From Nephrocerus scutellatus (Eukaryota > Arthropoda > Insecta > Diptera > Pipunculidae): 64,000 nucleotides of DNA. The stretch lies in assembly GCA_947095585.1 (NCBI GenBank), contig OX352761.1, forward strand, positions 30,223,777 through 30,287,776, in the 5' to 3' direction. A program made the position numbers and the translations under genes. Shown here in pieces: positions 34,434 to 47,676 of the stretch; position 1 is the first letter of the stretch, and every line of letters starts with the position of its first letter. The notes beneath the pieces were generated by a model. The model searched no databases. It was not told the origin of the DNA and saw nothing but the letters and a program-made list of their open reading frames with translations.

Positions 34434-36179
34434 AACCACGACCTTAACAATAGTGATGCTAAGCTCGGTGCCTTTCACGATTTCTTTGCAGGTATATACT
34501 CTGAAAAACTGCCTTCAGCAAACACCCATCTGAACACAACTGTCTATAATTTCGCCAGTAACTTTTTTAGCAACGCTAGAAACAGCATTATAACAGTTTT
34601 TTCGCCTACTAACTTAGCCTCAAGTCCAGATAACCCATCTGTCTTTACTAGTGCAGATGAAGTTGAGGAATTAAGACTGAATCTTAACAACAAAAAATCG
34701 GCTGGTACAGATGGTATATCAAACTTTATAATTCGTAAATGCCCCCATTATTTGGACATTAAATTATCCATAATCTTCAATCACTGCATTAATAATGGTT
34801 ATTTTCCTTTAGCATGGAAAGAAGCCAAATTGATCCCATTGGCAAAAAAGAAGAGTTCCAGAGATATAAAGGATTTTAGGCCAATATCACTACTTTCAAA
34901 TATGGGCAAACTGTTTGAAAAAGTCTTAGAAGGAGGGATAAATAAAGTCTGTTCCGACCAAAATATAATTCAGAATAACCAATTTGGTTTCAAGAAATAT
35001 CATTCCACTTACCATGCGATTATGCTCCTTTCAGATAAAATTACACAAAACCTAAGAAATGGGCGTTGCACAGTATGTTTAGAACTAGATTTTGAGAAAG
35101 CGTTTGATTCAGTGTGGCACAAAGGTCTACTCTTCAAACTTCACCAACTTAACTTCCCTGCCTATTTAATAAAAATAATTGGAAGTTACTTGTCAAATAG
35201 AAACACCAGAGTCTTTATAAAAAATGAAAGATCTGGAATAATTCCAATTTTATCGGGCGTACCACAAGGCTCTATTTTAGGTCCAACTTTGTTTAATATA
35301 TTTCTTAATGACTTCCCATTTACAGATCCCTTCACGGATGAACCAGGTGCTATATTGTATGCGGACGATACAATTATTTTATCCAGCAGCGAAAGACCTC
35401 AGAAAGCCTTAGATAAGATTAAAGACAAACTCTCAGTTTTTAAAGGATACTTTCAAAACTGGGGATTGAAATTAAACTTAGACAAGTGTGGAGTAATTTG
35501 TTTTAGAAACTCTAGCGGAAAAGGTCACCATTTGGCAGTACGAGAAAGCAAAACTCTCAAGCTGGTCTTTGACCAAAAGCTCATTCCGTTAAAGACCGAG
35601 ATTAAATATCTGGGTATTAATTTTCACCACAGATTTAACTTTAATAAGCACGCCAGGAAATCTCTTAATAAAGCGAGATTTGCAATCTGCACTATAAAAC
35701 CCTTGTTAACTTCAAACTTTCTTTCCTCTAAAGTCAAGCTTTTAATGTACAAAACACTAATAAGACCAATTTTAACTTACAGTTTTCCCACCTGGTTTAC
35801 AATCTCTCCAACTGTAGCGCAAGAAATGGAGTTATTTGAGCGCAAGATCCTGAGACACTGCACTGGAACTTTTAGAAAACTCAACAAAAAATGGATTTCT
35901 AATAACATTTTGTATGATAGAGCAAAAGTAGTGCCGCTTATGAGATACATGGTTAACCTAATGAGGAAAGCTATGTCCAATATTGAATCCCACCCAAACC
36001 CATTAGTTCGCTCCATTTTTGAGAGAAACATAAATGAGTCACTGATAGATAACTACTATCTGTCACCAGTAAATATTCTGCACGACGATTCAGCCAACCA
36101 TATCATCAGCCCTGATGAAGCGGAGAACATAATTGTGCCCTTCTACTTGAAAACATCTGCTATAAATTACAGAACATAA
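34434..36179 (+). CDS. Reverse transcriptase ORF (partial, 5'-truncated) of the jockey-type element
   Basis: The frame is open from the element border with no start codon of its own, giving 581 codons. RT motifs occur in order: KSAGTDGISNFII (domain 0/1), DFRPISLLSNMGKLFEKVL, ELDFEKAFDSVWHKGLL (motif A with catalytic Asp), SGVPQGSILGPTLFNIFLND, and ILYADDTIILSSS (motif C; YADD codons 35358-35369). The thumb and a C-terminal part ending in YLKTSAINYRT follow. No RNase H domain and no C-terminal zinc knuckle are seen, as in Jockey/CR1-group elements. Without endonuclease and ORF1 it is not autonomous. Confidence 0.88.
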   Translation, partial: NHDLNNSDAKLGAFHDFFAGIYSEKLPSANTHLNTTVYNFASNFFSNARNSIITVFSPTNLASSPDNPSVFTSADEVEELRLNLNNKKSAGTDGISNFIIRKCPHYLDIKLSIIFNHCINNGYFPLAWKEAKLIPLAKKKSSRDIKDFRPISLLSNMGKLFEKVLEGGINKVCSDQNIIQNNQFGFKKYHSTYHAIMLLSDKITQNLRNGRCTVCLELDFEKAFDSVWHKGLLFKLHQLNFPAYLIKIIGSYLSNRNTRVFIKNERSGIIPILSGVPQGSILGPTLFNIFLNDFPFTDPFTDEPGAILYADDTIILSSSERPQKALDKIKDKLSVFKGYFQNWGLKLNLDKCGVICFRNSSGKGHHLAVRESKTLKLVFDQKLIPLKTEIKYLGINFHHRFNFNKHARKSLNKARFAICTIKPLLTSNFLSSKVKLLMYKTLIRPILTYSFPTWFTISPTVAQEMELFERKILRHCTGTFRKLNKKWISNNILYDRAKVVPLMRYMVNLMRKAMSNIESHPNPLVRSIFERNINESLIDNYYLSPVNILHDDSANHIISPDEAENIIVPFYLKTSAINYRT

Positions 36180-36670
36180 TATAATTTAGATCTAAATATA
36201 AGATTCGTACACACATCTAGACAATGAATAAAAAAAATCAGCTAAACACTATGTATGTATATATATATATAATAAATAAAATAAAAAAAAATAAAAAAAT
36301 AAAAAAAAATATATATATATATAAAAAAAAAATTATTTAATTTAGTTTTTTTAGGTTAGGTTACCTTTTTATGGATTACAACACACATTTAGATTTATTT
36401 TTTTTGTTTTTTGTTATGTTAACTAGTTATAAGTGCCTATGAGGCAGAAAAAGATGTAAGCTATGAGCAAGCAAATACACTATACATATAATTAAGAGTA
36501 CAAATACTATTTGTAGCTAAAAACAGCAGTATCAACATTTAAGAAAATGTCTAGTTACTTAAGAACTTTGTAATAGTTTGACATACTTACTAGTCGGCTA
36601 CTGTTAAACGTCAAACTAAATGTATATAATTTGGAAAACAGTCTCAATAAAGAATTGAATTGAATTGAAT
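34434..36670 (+). mobile_element. Jockey-type non-LTR retrotransposon, 5'-truncated, recent insertion
   Basis: The 2237-bp insert is bounded by perfect 17-bp duplications. Its 3' end is a short tandem array of AATTG units (about 36648-36670) instead of plain poly(A). The RT ORF is open to its natural stop at 36179, followed by an AT-rich 3' untranslated part. ORF1 and the endonuclease are missing, the usual result of incomplete reverse transcription. The intact frame and perfect duplications argue for a young copy. It sits in the upstream region of SGSM3. Confidence 0.88.
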
Positions 36671-36687
36671 TGACGGCTTATGGTTAT
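36671..36687 (+). repeat. Right target-site duplication of the jockey-type insertion
   Basis: The second copy of TGACGGCTTATGGTTAT. The original host sequence resumes here, 103 bp before the inferred SGSM3 start codon. Confidence 0.9.
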
Positions 36688-36789
36688 GACAGATGTGTCG
36701 TCGTTGCTGGCAATAAAGAGGGCTATCCTTTTCTTCAGAAGAAAAATATAAATCAACGTTTTTTATATTTGTTACAAAGAAAACTAAGT

Positions 36790-39558
36790 ATGGAACGAGC
36801 CAAATCCATATTTGGTAACAGAGATCATGAGGGATACGTAGGCAGGGAGGAACACATGGTAAGTTCAGGCTGAAGTCGACGGTGTAATGTTTGTACCAAT
36901 CAGTGGGCGAATGATAAAAAATGATATGATTCTTACCTAGGTGCTAAGTGGCGACGTGTTGTAAAACGATTTTTGTCCTTTGCTCCGTTAAAAAATATCG
37001 TATTGGTATTACATTTACATACTTGCTTTCTTCAGTGCTTTGTTTGGACTATCGCTATTGGTTAGTTTCATACAAAACGTTTAATTGCTCATAGAAACGT
37101 ACCAGATGAAAACTAATCAATAATCTAGAACACCAAAGAAAATAATTAAACCAATTTTTATCATAAATTATTTGAATATAGAAATTAACTGAAATGTTTC
37201 GTATCACAGAAAAAACTCCAATCAAACAACTCCGAGGAAGACATGCTGGAGCTGCCCGACCTAATGGAGGAGCTTAGCGTTATCGATGGATTACGTCCGA
37301 TCCCTGGAGGACCATTCTCTGCGTTAACACCGTCAATGTGGCCGCAGGAGATCCTCGCAAAGCTTGGGCAGCCTGAGTCAGAAGCGGCCGCAGGTCCTAA
37401 CGATCAACCAGATTATCGTTTCGATGAATTTGGATTCCGAGTCGAGGAAGAAGACGGCCCTGAGCAAAATTCGAAAAAAAATTTGGGGATTCCATTTATC
37501 GAAGACGCACAAAATCGCCGCAAGTGGATCGGTCATTTGGAATTTCTGTACAACAAGGAGGCAAATGACTTAACATGGGAGAATGTCGGTGTTGTTCTGT
37601 CACGCACAGAGAAACTTCGTAATATGGTTCGCGAAGGAATTCCGCATTCATTGCGAGCACAAATGTGGATGCGCCTCTCTGGTGCTCTGCAAAAGAAACA
37701 CAAATCAGAGACCTCTTATCAGGATATCATCAAGGCATCAGGCAATGATGCACTTATGACATCGAAGCAGATTGAAAAAGACCTTTTGAGAATTCTACCA
37801 ACGAATGCGTGCTTCAGCAATCCAAATGGAACAGGAATACCACGACTGCGACGCATTTTACGCGGTATTGCATGGCTTTTTCCAGACATCGGATATTGTC
37901 AGGGCACCGGAGTTATTGCTGCATGCCTGCTTCTCTTTATGGAGGAGGAGAATGCTTTCTGGATGATGGCTACAATAGTGGAAGATCTACTTCCCGCGTC
38001 ATATTACTCCTCTACTCTAATTGGAATTCTGGCTGACCAACGTGTTATGCAGACATTGATTTCTAGCTATCTTGCTGCAGTCGACGAGACTCTCAAGAAA
38101 CACGACATCGAACTATCTTTGATCACTCTGCATTGGTTCCTGACGATCTTTGCAAACGTGGTTCACATGAAGATACTAGTACGAATTTGGGATTGGTTCT
38201 TTTACGAAGGATCACTTGTACTCTTCCAACTGACACTGGGCATGCTTAAGCTCAAGGAAAATGACCTAAAGAACCTCGAGAATTCAGCACAAATATTTAA
38301 TTCTCTTTCAGATATTCCGGGTGAAGTTGATGATGTCGAAGTGCTTTTCCAGCAGGCAATGGAAGTAGGTGGTTCTCTTGGCCAAACGGTCATCGACACA
38401 CACCGCCGTCGCCACTTGGCCTATCTGATGGCCGACCAGGGTGGTCTTGTCGGCAATCCTGAGGCAGTTCCTAACTTACCCAAGCAACATTTGGCGAGGC
38501 GACAAGTACGAAAGAGTAAAACGATCTTACAGACGTTGCTATTCCGCGATGATTTCGATTCGGACAATCTCAAAAATAAAAACATCAGACAAACCGAGAT
38601 TCTAGTTGATGTACGAGAGGCTATTCTTAAAGTGGCGCGGCACTTTATTACCATTGAACCAAAGTTAGCTGCCCACATTCAGCTTACGGCTAATTATAGC
38701 ACAGCCAGTCACTCTAAGGACCATGAGAATTTTATAAATGTCTCCCGTACGAGGAGCCGCCGAGCCAAAGCTTGGCATGATTTCGAACGACACGATGACG
38801 ATGAGCTGGGATTCCGCAAAAACGACATAATAACAATAATCAGTCAAAAGGATGAACACTGCTGGATCGGTGAGTTAAATGGTTTACGTGGCTGGTTTCC
38901 AGCGAAATTCGTCGACTTGCTGGACGAACGCAGCAAACTTTACACATCCGCTGGTGATGATGCGATATCGGAGACCGTCACGGACTTGGTGCGTGGTACT
39001 TTGGCGCCGGCAATTAAACAATTCCTCGAACATGGAATGAAAAGACCATCGTTTCTGGGTAGTCCTTGCCATCCTTGGCTTTTCATCGAGGAGGCAGCAA
39101 CACGAGAAGTCGAAAAGGATTTCGAATCGGTCTATAGTCGCTTGGTGCTGTGTAAGACTTATCGTCTCGATGAAGACGGCAAAGTGCTGACACCCGAAGA
39201 GCTCTTATATCGATGTGTTCAAGCGATTAATCAAAGTCACGACGACGCTCACGCCCAAATGGATGTGAAGCTGCGCAGTCTTATCTGTTTGGGATTGAAC
39301 GAACAGGTGCTCCATCTGTGGCTTGAAGTACTTTGTTCATGTGTGGAAATCGTTCAGAAATGGTATCACAATTGGAGTTTCATTTACTCGCCCGGCTGGG
39401 TGCAAGTCAAATGTGAACTTCGAATTCTCTCACAATTTGCTTTTAATTTAAATCCCGACTGGGAGCTACCACCAAAACAAGGCAGAGAGAATCAGCCACT
39501 AAAGGAAGGAGTTCGCGACATGCTGGTTAAGCATCACTTGTTTTCGTGGGACTTGTGA
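36790..39558 (+). CDS. SGSM3: Small G protein signalling modulator 3 (TBC-SH3-RUN protein), 2 coding exons
   Basis: Exon 37210-39558 carries nearly the whole protein. An upstream exon 36790-36858 ([18 protein letters not shown]...) ends in a strong ATG|GTAAGT donor, and the acceptor CACAG at 37205-37209 is in the same phase (0), giving 805 aa (human about 750). Using only the ATG at 37243 would give 771 aa. The TBC domain spans about residues 160-370, with arginine finger IEKDLLR (Arg217) and glutamine finger YCQG (Gln254) both present, so Rab-GAP activity is plausible. SH3 follows at about 540-600 (ALYDF-like [23 protein letters not shown]), then a RUN domain to the C terminus ([10 protein letters not shown] ... 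[11 protein letters not shown]). The family links Rab/Rap signalling to trafficking. A retrotransposon interrupts the region just upstream of the first exon. Confidence 0.94.
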
Positions 39559-40233
39559 GCATAAAGGCATCGTTTAAGTTACATTACATTCCGCATTCGT
39601 TCTTGACTTTTTAAGTTAATTAAAAAGTTGGTGTGAAATGACTGTAATGGTTTGATAACAGAATCTGTTGTAAATGCCTTACATTGAGAACTACAATAGA
39701 ACTAAAGACACAGATAAACTATGCGCTCATCACAAAAATGGAAAGTTTTGTTTAATGCCTTAAGTTATTGTATAAATCCAGTACCTATTGTTGTTACCTA
39801 ATTTTTTAAACTTAGTTCAAATATTTATTTATTACGTTGCATTTACATAGGCAATTAATTGCTCTTTATCTCTTAAACAGCAGTGATCATCATGACCATC
39901 TTGTGTTTTCAGAATAATATGCTAATAAACTTTGCCATCCACACATAGTTCTAATAGTTTTTTATAAAACTGAACAATATATAACTTAAAACTAAAAGCA
40001 AACGTGTCTAATAGAATAATTGAATTTTTATCTTTAAAATATACATTAATGTATAATTTATGTAAATTTTAAAGATACATCTTATTTATTGTTATACTTT
40101 ACATGAGAAAACTCCGAACAAAATATATGCATTGTGAAATGATTTGTTGAGTTTATCATTAATTTTATTTCAATTTGTGATATAGTAAAAATATTTTGTA
40201 GTAATAAAATAAAACAATCGCCTTTGCCTTGGC
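39559..40233. other. Convergent 3' flanks of SGSM3 and Rpb7
   Basis: These 675 bp of AT-rich sequence hold both 3' untranslated regions. AATAAA-type signals are present on + (for example near 39921) and on - (TTTATT near 40165). The exact cleavage sites cannot be fixed from sequence. Confidence 0.6.
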
Positions 40234-41769
<1,536 letters not shown>

Positions 41770-41934
41770 TAACGGGTGTTTTTTTAAGAGGTTGCCGATT
41801 TTTTTTTTGAATAAAACACATATAAAATTATGAAATGACCAAAATTTTTTTTTATTTGGTAGATAATTTTTTGGCATTTAACATTTAAACACAATTTCTG
41901 ACATATGGCTACCACGACTATTTTTCACAAATGT

Positions 41935-41966
<32 letters not shown>

Positions 41967-42083
41967 CATAATGATTTGCCAAACAATACTGAGTAGAAAT
42001 GCCACTTTGAGCTGTCAAAACAACTGTCATAAAATAAAACGACATCTATCGGAAAAACAAACCTCCCAAAAAAACACCCGTTA
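41770..42083 (+). mobile_element. MITE family A, complete solitary copy
   Basis: Ends TAACGGGTGTTTTTTT and ACACCCGTTA are perfect inverted repeats for 16 bp, flanked by TA. 314 bp, with a 30-T tract at 41937-41966 at the same internal site as in the other copies. Apart from homopolymer length it is almost identical to 7818-8138. Confidence 0.8.
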
Positions 42084-43610
42084 TATACTAATAATAAAGA
42101 AAATGTAAATATTTTACTTTTTAAGTTCGGGCTATTATAAATCCGAATCCCTATATTTATCATCTTTTTCATTATCGACGAGTGTCAAACAAAACGATAA
42201 GATCTAATTATGTATTTAATTTATTTTGCAGTTGTTGATGTAAAATGTGATAAAAAAATTTATTTATGATGGCAGGAACAGTTTGCTATAATTGAATTTA
42301 TGTTAATGTTTTTGATTTATTAATTTGAATAAATAAACTGACGTGAAAAGGGTGATTATGAAGAATATTTCATACTTAACTTTTGTTGTTATGATTTAAG
42401 TTTGTATCTGTATCATATTTCATATCGAACAGTTTAGTAAAAGAAGCAATGCTCATACACGTAAATTTTTAAATCTTTTCCGGTCTTTTATAACCAATTC
42501 ATTAAATATGGGTCTCTGGCATTTTCCTCCAATATCGCGTCGTATAAAATACTTACGACATCGAACACTTCTCTTTTTCTTCGTTTTTTTTATTGCTACT
42601 ACAATTACGCTTGATTGACATTTGTGGCGTGCGAGAAAAAATGAGCAGGACGGCTGTTAAATAGAAATTGACGAGAGAAGTAGTATTTTTTTCAATGTTA
42701 ACATAAATAACCATGTAACTTTAAATAACTATAACATTCGTTTAGTGTCAATCTCTTCTGGCTAACCACAACTTCAATTTAACTACGTCGGCTTACTTTG
42801 TCTCGCACGTCTCAAATGTAAATTTTACATTAAGCACAATAAAACAGAGGTGGGCAAAATGGATATCTTGATTGTATTGAATCATTTGGTTCAGTCACGA
42901 CGAAGAGCTATTCATTTCGTTCGTTTCGTTCATTTCGGAGTTCTGTATTGCAGAAAGTTCACTTAGAACATACGTATACAAACGAGATAAAACACAACAA
43001 AACTTTTAAATATCTCGGAAAATAAGCACTCTACAGAAAAAATGTCCAAGATCAAAATTAATCATTCCGCGGGGGAAATAAATTAGTGCTAAAATTAGTA
43101 CCCCCTTTTAGGTGGTGTGGTGGTAACTTTTGAAATTTAAAGTGGATGAGAGTGAGCCATCAGCCATAGATACCCAATGGCTCAATCCTCAATGTTTTGT
43201 TCATCACGGTCTGTTCTGTGTTGCCACAAATATTAAAAACAATACTGTTCCGTTCAATCTTTAATACGAACGAGCTATACCGCTCTTTTGATTCACTATA
43301 GAATAGAATCGAAGAACCAGAACCAGTGAGTGAGTGATTAAACTGAGCCACTGAAGACTGAACAGAACGATTGACATTTTTGATCACTACTGTTCCGTTC
43401 ATTTCGTATGAGGTGTACCGCTTTTGGTTCACTGTACTGCTCTATTCAGTACGAACGAAAATTGTTTGTTTTGGTTGAAATTTATTTTCGCTAAATGCAA
43501 AATAGCACAACGCTTTTCGATATAATTAGATTTAAACTGAGATGACGTTTTGACAACATAATACTACTTACAAGATAACAAAAACCGCCATTTTGAGTTT
43601 CAAAATTTAT
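42084..43610. other. Non-coding stretch
   Basis: AT-rich with no recognisable gene. The minus-strand frame at 43160-43432 shows no family features. Around 42890-43450 the motif 'gttc(a/g)ttcgt' recurs without clear periodicity. Confidence 0.45.
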
Positions 43611-43875
43611 CTCGTTTCCATGAAAGGTTCATCCAACCTTGGATGTTTAGCAATATTGGGAACGGGGTTGAGTTTAGTTTTCGTTAAACTCAGTTTGAAC
43701 AAAACAAAAATACCTTGTTAGAATATAGTTGAAATTCAAAATGGAGATTTTAGATTAGAAAAAAAATTTAAAACAACCCTCTTCAATGCAGATTCTTGAA
43801 ATCGTAGTAGTAGGTATTTTCGTTCAGTTTTAACTAAGTAACGACAACTCAATTCAACCCTGTTTCCATTTTTGC
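43611..43875 (+). repeat. Hairpin-rich dispersed element D, copy 2
   Basis: Matches 14491-14785 at CTCGTTTCCATG, at GTTTTCGTTAAACTCAGTTTG and at GTTGAAATTCAAAATGG.GA. More degraded; the right terminus has diverged (CCCTGTTTCCATTT). Confidence 0.5.
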
Positions 43876-44429
43876 TAATTTAAACGATACAATAATAGTG
43901 TACAACAAATTTAATTTACATTTACAATTTTTTATTATGTTTCACTCCAAAATATCACATCATGTTGCATGTAATTTTTTTTTTCTTCTCAAAAAGTGTT
44001 CCTATTCTATATATATTATGGTATATAAATATAGAATAGTTCCCATGCATTTTTTTAGTTTTCTGTTAAAAGGTGCAGTTTCGCTGTGCAAGGTAAACAT
44101 GTTATTTAAGAAAAAATCTGTAACAGCTAAAATTTTTGGAGTTTTCTCCTTAAGAATCGATTTATTACAAAATTACACAAAAAAATTATATGGTGAGTGA
44201 AATAGAGTGGTAACAAATCGAACGCTAACAAAAGCGGTAATAAAAAGTGAAGTCGTTAGTTTTTGACCTTTCACACGACCTATATAGCTGATATCTTGTG
44301 AGCAGCTATATATCACACACAATTTTTGATATTCCGGGTGTGACGCGTGTTGCCCGTCATGTGTGGCGCGTGTAATGCATGAAAGAGTGGAACTGGTATA
44401 TAACGATTACTTGGGAACGTAAAAGTTTA

Positions 44430-44940
44430 AACGCAAAAATTGCGTTTTTCAAAATATTCGCCTTTAGGAACTATACACTTTTCCATACGCTCACACAAAC
44501 CATTTATCGAAACACTTCTTCCAGTCCGAAGATGAAAGCTCCAAAACATGGTTTTTAAACGCTTCAACCGCTTCTTCAAGCTATAAAAATCGTTGTCCAC
44601 GCATCTTATCTTTGATTGTTGGGAAGATTTGATGACCAATCAATTCGATCGTTTGAGTGCTCAAATACTCGCTTGTTTGATGTGATGTGTGTGAGTTCGC
44701 ATTATCGTGATGCAAAATGATTCGCAGATTTGGGATGTTTTCTCTCAATTTGTTTTTTAAGAGCCACGGTAGCCACATGACCGGTTTTCCTGAAGAAACA
44801 CGCCCATTTGCTTCCCAACGCTCCGAGCTTGCACAACTTTTGTTGGATTTTCTTCGAATTAGAAGACCCAAACAGTCGATTGCCCTTTTTTTCCGGCTCA
44901 TACGCAAATATCTATGACCCTTAATAAATTTCATTAAAAG
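44430..44940 (-). pseudogene. Mariner-like transposase fragment (second lineage)
   Basis: On the minus strand: RIILHHDNANSHTSHQTSEYL (the conserved HHDNA block with the second catalytic Asp), then a deletion joining HQIFPT to IKDKMRGQRF, and after a frameshift CERMEKCIVPKGEYFEK at the C terminus. The region around the third Asp is missing. This is a different lineage from the element at 21731. Inactive. Just upstream, 44262-44400 repeats the TTTCACACGACC phrase of 15050-15325. Confidence 0.7.
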
Positions 44941-45149
44941 TCATTTTTTGCTATCTAGCACCGTTCTCGAGATAAAAGTTTTTTTTTAAAAAAAAACTCA
45001 CCCTGAATATGAAAATCGATTCATAAGGATTTAAAGCTGTTATGACATTACCTTTTTTTTGGGATTGTAAATCGGCTAAAAACTAGCGGCGGATAAACGA
45101 GATCCAAAAAGTTGCGAAAAGTTGTGTCTATCAGTAATACACTTGTGTT

Positions 45150-46040
45150 TGAAATGTGAAGAAAGGGTTAATTTTAAAAAATTCATATGGGCACCCCTCG
45201 GTCCCTAAGCCCGTTCACTCAAAAACAGGTGTTAAGAATTTGAAGAACATTGGGTTAAAATTTAAAAAAATTATATGGGGACGCCTCGGGCCTCAGGCCC
45301 CTATCACCACAAAATTTTTACAAAAAGTCTTGTACATCGGAGTTAGACATGCATAAAAAATTTGAAGAAAATCTGGAAATTTTTGTAATTCATTTGTATG
45401 GGAGCCGAACCCGAGGCCCGAGTGGCCCCAAATTTTAATAAAAAGCGTTGTCCTGGGAAATACACATGTGTCCAAAGTTTGAATAAAATCGGGCTTTAGT
45501 GGGTTAACAATTGATCACAAGATTTTGTGTGTCCGCCAATCAACCAGCCAGCCAGCCACGGGCACGCGAAATTAATATAGAGAATTTAAAAGTTAAAATT
45601 GTTCATATAAATTCTCTAATTACGAAAAGTATACTGAATTCCCCTATATATGCTGAAAAATAAAAACACATTCGAAGCAATGCAACCCAACATCAAAACA
45701 ACCCAATCATGTCATCTTAGTATGACATGATCTGATGCCGCTATATTTGAAAAGAAATTTGTTGAAAAAAAAAAAAATATACATGTGTGCGAAATTTTGG
45801 GCTTTGGGAAGTGGGTTAAAAATTGATCACAAGATCCGACCAGCCAGCCAGCCAGTCCGCCAGACACGGGCACCCGAAGTTAATATAAGGCGTTTTTTAT
45901 TTGCGGAGGAATAAGGAATTAGAATTTGAAAACCAGCACAACAGCAGGTTTTCTTATTCCAAAGAAGGAATAAGATAGTGCAATTGTTGTTGTAATTCCT
46001 TATTCCTCGGAAAATGAAATACAGCTATAGAGAATTTAAA
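45150..46040 (-). repeat. Satellite-bearing dispersed element, reverse copies
   Basis: Units with GC-rich blocks ('ggggacgcctcgggcctcaggcccc') and 'acacatgtgtccaaag' run to a CCAGCCAGCCAGCC leader (45543-45560) and the border block 'ttaatatagagaatttaaaa' at 45572. A second short copy with the unique GATCTGATGCCGCTAT block (45728-45745) follows and ends at 46040. A MITE is inserted in its final TATA. Confidence 0.65.
45889..46026. mobile_element. Snap-back MITE family B inserted in a satellite-bearing element
   Basis: The left arm 'gcggaggaataaggaatta' and right arm 'taattccttattcctcgg' are inverted, and the ends are GGCGTTTTTTATTTG and its relative GAAATACAGC. The host sequence GTTAATATAGAGAATTT is split, with TATA on both sides of the insert, so a TA or TATA duplication is visible. 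Confidence 0.7.
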
Positions 46041-46190
46041 AAGGTTGTGTCTTAACAGCTTAACTCCAGTCGAGCGTCGCAGCTGATACGCACTTTTTTT
46101 TAAAAAAAAAAATTTGAAGACTATAATTTTTATTAAATATTATTCTAGTTCACAGTTTCATTAAAGTCTTCATAATATTTGTATATATTA

Positions 46191-46980
46191 CTAGCTGTTC
46201 CCGGGCGCTTTGCTACCCGCCCACTGACGCCACGTCTACTTACCCCCGCGTTTCCCAGTTGCCCCATCCCACTGACCCCCGCTCACTGACCTCCCGCCCT
46301 ATGACCTCCCGCCCACTGACCACCCACCCATTGACCTCATACACACTGACCCACCGCCCACTGAACTCACACCCACTGACATCACACCCACTGACCTCCC
46401 GCCCACTGACCACCCACCCATTGACCTCATACACACTGACCCACCTCCCGCTGAACACACACCCATTGACCTCCCGCCCACTGACCACCCGCCCACTGAC
46501 CACCCACCCATTGACCTCATACACACTGACCCACCACCCACTGAACTCACACCCACTGACCTCACACCCACTGACCTCACACCCACTGACGCCACGCCCA
46601 CTTACACCCGCGTTTCCCGGCTGCACCATCCCACTGACCCCCGCCCACTAACGCCATGCCCACTTACACCCGCGTTTCCCAGCTGCCCCATCCCGCTGAC
46701 CCCCGCCCATTGACGCCAGCGCCACCTATCGGGTCCAAATTTTGTCAACGACTTTCTTTTTATTTAAATATTATATGGTGTGAATTTGAGCCAAAACGTT
46801 CCATAAATAAGAATTTTCGGAAAAAAACGATACCAGCGCCACCTAGCGGGGCTTTTAAACCTTTTAAACCTTCCCGTAGCAATTACAAACAAACTCGCAG
46901 AAGGAAGTATCCAATTTGGTCCAACCGTTCTCGAGTTTTAGTCAGTCTAACGCACAGCAATTGATTTTTATATATATAGA
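46191..46980 (-). mobile_element. Non-autonomous Helitron carrying a 15-bp minisatellite
   Basis: Read on the minus strand, the element begins TCTATATATATAAAAATC after an A. It contains CTAAAACTCGAGAACGG near the 5' end, a sequence common in insect Helitrons, and ends GCGCCCGGGAACAGCTAG before a T. A hairpin (CGGG/CCCG with GC...GC) lies just inside the CTAG. These are Helitron hallmarks, with insertion between A and T. The interior is a minisatellite (46255-46690). No Rep/helicase ORF is present, so it depends on enzymes in trans. Confidence 0.8.
46255..46690 (+). repeat. 15-bp minisatellite (CACCCACTGACCTCA-like)
   Basis: About 25-28 degenerate 15-bp units, with higher-order repetition (the block containing 'cattgacctcatacacactgaccc' returns three times). 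Because 15 is divisible by three and the units lack stops, long frames stay open on both strands (Pro/Thr/Leu-rich on +, Val/Ser/Gly-rich on -). These are not genes. Confidence 0.85.
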
Positions 46981-47586
46981 TTCAAGAAAAAATTATAATA
47001 ATTTATACATCTAAGTACGATATCCTAGAACCGTTTTCCCATTTATCAATAAATGTGAGTCTATTTTAAAATTAATTTAATTGCAAATGTTAAAAATTTA
47101 AGTAGTATTTACACTTAAGAAATATACAAATTGTAACTGATAAATAAGGATTTTTCCAATTTGCCGATTCTAGAAACGTATTATTTACAGATTCTAATTC
47201 ACAGAAAAGTCTTCGAGTTAATCGCGACAGACATACAAAAATAAACTAATTAATGACATACCTTACCTATAGAAATTACCATACCTTAAGAAATTTACTT
47301 TTATATTAATACTAGGAAAACTATGACAAAAATATTTGCATAAATAAATGCATAGCTGGTTATTGTGTTTCACTGAATCAAGCAAACGAATAACCAACAC
47401 GTAAAATTTTTTAATTTAAGTTCTCTTATCGAAAATACACATATGTGCACACAGTTTAAGAAAATCGGGTTTTTGCAATTGGATTAAAAATTGATCTGAA
47501 GATTTGGTCTGCCTGCAACAAACTCACAAACAAACATCTGATTGCAAAGATTATATAGAAAATTAAAAAAAAATAAAATTTCACAA
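46981..47586. other. Non-coding stretch downstream of U6
   Basis: AT-rich and without a gene. A degraded satellite-element end lies at about 47400-47565 ('aatacacatatgtgcacac', 'aaaattgatctgaagatttggtc'). Confidence 0.5.
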
Positions 47587-47591
47587 AAAAA
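47585..47591 (-). terminator. Pol III oligo-T terminator of U6
   Basis: Seven T on the minus strand directly after CGTTCCACA. Confidence 0.85.
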
Positions 47592-47636
47592 TGTGGAACG
47601 CTTCACGATTTTGCGTGTCATCCTTGCGCAGGGGCC

Positions 47637-47676
<40 letters not shown>

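Noticed and set aside
36670..36789. Extending the SGSM3 first exon upstream to 36670
   Set aside because: The frame has no ATG before 36790 and runs into the retrotransposon target duplication.
46240..46651. Long overlapping frames on both strands
   Set aside because: They are the 15-bp minisatellite read in two directions, with no start context and no non-repetitive sequence.
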